DNA of 64,000 nt from Saturnia japonica. Its lineage: Eukaryota > Arthropoda > Insecta > Lepidoptera > Saturniidae. Positions within the stretch are counted from its first letter, which is position 1; every line of letters begins with the position of its first letter. The stretch covers positions 10,106,001 through 10,170,000 of the forward strand of contig CM065309.1 in the NCBI GenBank assembly GCA_033032175.1. The letters run 5' to 3'. Shown here piece after piece: positions 61,507 through 64,000 of this stretch. A program made the translations under genes and the position numbers. The notes under the pieces were generated by a model. The model was not told where the DNA came from and ran no database searches. It was given only the letters and a program-made list of their open reading frames with translations.

Positions 61507-62889
61507 ATGATAAAAGGACGCGTTATATGTTGTATTTTATTTGCATTTAGTGTATCTATAAGTAAACAAGAAAATCAAAATGAGCAAAGTTTGGTAAGAG
61601 GACGCTATAATTTTAATCATCCCCCTAACTTTGAAGATTATAATCCTCTTTTAGTGATAAAGGATAGTGAAGTTCAATTGCAGACTATAAAAACATTAAA
61701 AAATGGTGTTATTTCTACCAGATCATTAAAAGACATTATACCAGAAAATGAGCCAACTAAGGGCGATTTACTTAAAAAGAGTGATGAAAACATATATACT
61801 GAAAACAGAAAAGTAAATAAAATAGGACGAGAATCAGGATTCCAACAGATTCCATTTACTATTATCTCTGAGGCAGATAAGCCACAAGAAAATAATCATT
61901 TTGAAAGAACATCCTTTAAAGCGACAAATAAAGTTACATCTATTAGAAGAAATCAAGTGCAAAATCTCAAAAGTAAAACAAATGAAACGAATGTATTAGT
62001 ACATCAAAATCTACAAAAACATGTTTCTGCAGAAAGTGTACCCAAAAAATTAATACCAAGAGTATCTACAGATGAAGATAAATTTAAAAGCTTAAGTAGC
62101 GAAGGGCAATCCTCTATAAATAATCCAAAAAGATCACGTGAACGCAAACCAGTAATTCCGATTATAGAAAATGAAAATTTCGTATATTCTCACACGGGTG
62201 ATTTTCACTACAGGTATTCGTTATTATTTGTAATTCAGTTTACTTTACTTAGAATACATATGATTTTATTGTACAAAACAGCACCGATGTATGTAATTTG
62301 TCTTTACAGTTACGAAAGTGGAGATGGAACCAAGGCCTTTGAAAAAGGTGAACTGAAGACATTTGAAGACAAAACTGCCGGTGAAGCCGTCGTGGGTAGT
62401 TTCTCATACACGGTAAGTGAAAATAACTGCATATATTTCACTTAATATAATAAATAATTAATATGTTTCATTCAAACCATTGAAATACATTTATTTTATG
62501 CAACAAATTTACTTTGCCTAAACAAATTAATAATTCTCATATGGTAATTCATATATTTACAAACGAATTAGTGTATTTCAATTTCAGTACTGTTAGTTCT
62601 CGTTCAGTTGTGGGTTTGATTACAATAAATAAGTAAACATAATTCTATTTTATACAATTGCGTTATTATGTTTGCTTAATGTTTCATCCTCAAATAAATG
62701 ATTGCAAATTTGTTTTAGGATAACGACGGTAATGATTTCAGTCTGTCATACACTGCAGATGAGAATGGTTACCGCCCAGAAGGTGCTCATCTACCCACGC
62801 CTCCGCCTATACCACCCGCTATTGCACGTGCGCTTCTTTATTTATCAACAAAGACTACATCTCAACCTGCTACTGAAAGCTACCTTTAA
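61507..62889 (+). CDS. Gene D: RR-1 cuticular protein with long basic N-terminal region, 326 aa, three exons
   Basis: Exons are 61507-62213, 62310-62412 and 62719-62889 (707+103+171 nt; frame continuous; GT-AG). The open frame running from exon 1 through the first intron is fortuitous: the TTTACAG acceptor at 62303-62309 restores the conserved domain. Residues 1-19 are a signal peptide. Residues 20-235 are hydrophilic and rich in Asn, Lys, Ser and Glu, with no recognised domain, ending in a PVIPII stretch like those found just before RR domains. The RR-1 domain is at 237-299: [33 protein letters not shown], a full match to the consensus, followed by [13 protein letters not shown] and a short tail. 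The whole signal peptide is in exon 1, unlike genes A and B. It is divergently arranged with gene C. Confidence 0.9.
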
Positions 62890-62952
62890 TAAACAAATCA
62901 GTTACCGTCAAATATCTACAATTCGGCAGATATGTAAATTATAAGAAGAAAA

Positions 62953-62958
62953 AATAAA
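62953..62958 (+). terminator. Candidate poly(A) signal of gene D
   Basis: AATAAA 64 bases after the TAA stop. A second AATAAA overlaps the stop codon (62888-62893) and is too close to be the likelier signal. Confidence 0.5.
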
Positions 62959-64000
62959 TTTAACACTTATTATGTACATTTAATAGCTTATAATAATAAA
63001 AAAATGGATTTACAATAAATTTATATTAATTAATAAATATACAAATTTTAATTAATTGGATCTAGTCTATTAAAAATCAGATATAAAACTGTTGTTGTTA
63101 CGCGTTACTTTTTTATTAATATCAATTTCTCTCTTAAGTTTCAATATTTTTAGTAATTATAGCATTTTTATTAATTAATTGTAATAGTGCTTCACAAAAA
63201 CTACTTAGATTAACTCTTTAGGTACACGTGAGCACCTTAACTAGCGTATTGAGTATGAGTATACCTACCGTATGGAAACGGAAAATATAAAAAAAAATCG
63301 TTTTAAAACGATAATTTCAAAATGAAATAATATCCTATAAGATGGGAATATTAAATACTAGTTCGTAGTTCTCTAAGGTCACCTAAAATCAAATTTAAAT
63401 AATAACATCAATTAATTATTTATAGCTATATTATTGGTTTAAAAAATACACTTCGATTATGAGTGAAAAAGTGTATTTGTTTAACTCCGACGCAAGCAGA
63501 GGATTGTTATATGTTTAACGCGTGTGTCTATGGCATCGTAACTCCCAAACGGCTGAACCAATTGGATCTAGTTTGTTTTGTTGGAAAGGTGACTTGATCA
63601 AGAGTGTTCTTAGTTACGATTCAAAAACATCGTTTCAGCCCTTTCAATAGATTATCTGATCTATCTAGGTAAGGACAGATCGAGTTGAAATTTGGTATTC
63701 TGTTACTTTAAATATATTAGAAGAACATGGCAACCTTAACTTGAAGCTGCAGCATCACCTGGAATATATAAGATACCTAACTCCTCACCAATTTAAATTA
63801 GAAATATCGATTTTGGGCTCATTAGAATGGTCCGAATTAATGGGTTACTTGCGTCGGGTGTTTTAAATTTTCAGTTTATTTTGTATCGCTTTAAAGTGTT
63901 TAATATTTTATTTCATTATACTTATTTATAAAGTTACCATCTCATAATGTTGGATATTTAAATATGCATTCTGTTATGGTCAAGTAAATTAATATCAATT
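62959..64000. other. Region downstream of gene D
   Basis: AT-rich. Around 63485-63660 it has CTCCGACGCAAGCAGAGG and CGGCTGAACCAATTGGATCT, phrases typical of decayed lepidopteran non-autonomous repeats. No gene recognised. Confidence 0.4.

Noticed and set aside
62214..62309. Read-through of gene D exon 1 into a continuous 312-residue frame
   Set aside because: The intron happens to be open, but the inserted residues would break the RR-1 domain just before YESG, at the position where the other three genes have an intron.

Overview
The window is animal nuclear DNA, almost certainly from a moth or butterfly. It is AT-rich, its genes have very large introns, and it is packed with repeat types familiar from Lepidoptera: tRNA-derived SINEs, repeats whose ends resemble ACTAGCTGTGCCC, mariner and hAT transposons, and LINE debris. 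There is no sign of bacterial or viral organisation. The species cannot be told from the sequence.

The host genes I can support are four members of the insect cuticular protein CPR family. All have the RR-1 form of the Rebers-Riddiford chitin-binding domain (chitin_bind_4). Three lie on the minus strand: gene A, exons between 8151 and 18422, 156 aa; gene B, 29337-37733, 201 aa; gene C, 56098-59738, 639 aa. One lies on the plus strand: gene D, 61507-62889, 326 aa. I built each from its exons using splice signals and reading-frame continuity. Genes A and B are ordinary small CPRs whose first coding exon is only 12 nt and encodes four residues of the signal peptide. Genes C and D are unusual. 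C has a Ser/Thr/Glu-rich, mucin-like tail of about 515 residues. D has a basic, Asn/Lys/Ser-rich stretch of about 215 residues before the domain. C and D are head to head with 1.77 kb between their start codons. All four genes share a phase-2 intron at the codon just before the Y-E-(T/S)-G motif, which supports a common origin.

The rest is mostly mobile-element debris. Region 1-8150 holds a retroposon and a degraded hAT transposon (1385-4622) with an intact 8-bp target duplication, inserted in an older repeat. The introns of gene A contain SINEs and short 5'-truncated retroposons with target duplications. Region 18500-29300 has a GC-rich patch with 58-bp tandem repeats, a dead mariner (24435-25417), the 3' part of an R2/R4-like LINE, and a jockey-like LINE fragment. 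The introns of gene B contain a roughly 109-bp tandem repeat, an inverted pair of retroposons and a 0.5-kb inverted-repeat element. Region 37800-56000 holds LINE fragments, a pogo/Tigger-like remnant, a second mariner (48350-49761) with a retroposon inside it, and a relic of a multicopy arthropod transposon-like protein.

The CPR genes encode secreted structural proteins that bind chitin in the cuticle. They look like a family cluster, not steps of a pathway. I did not find a clearly new multi-gene system. The most interesting host feature is the divergent C/D pair of extended RR-1 proteins.
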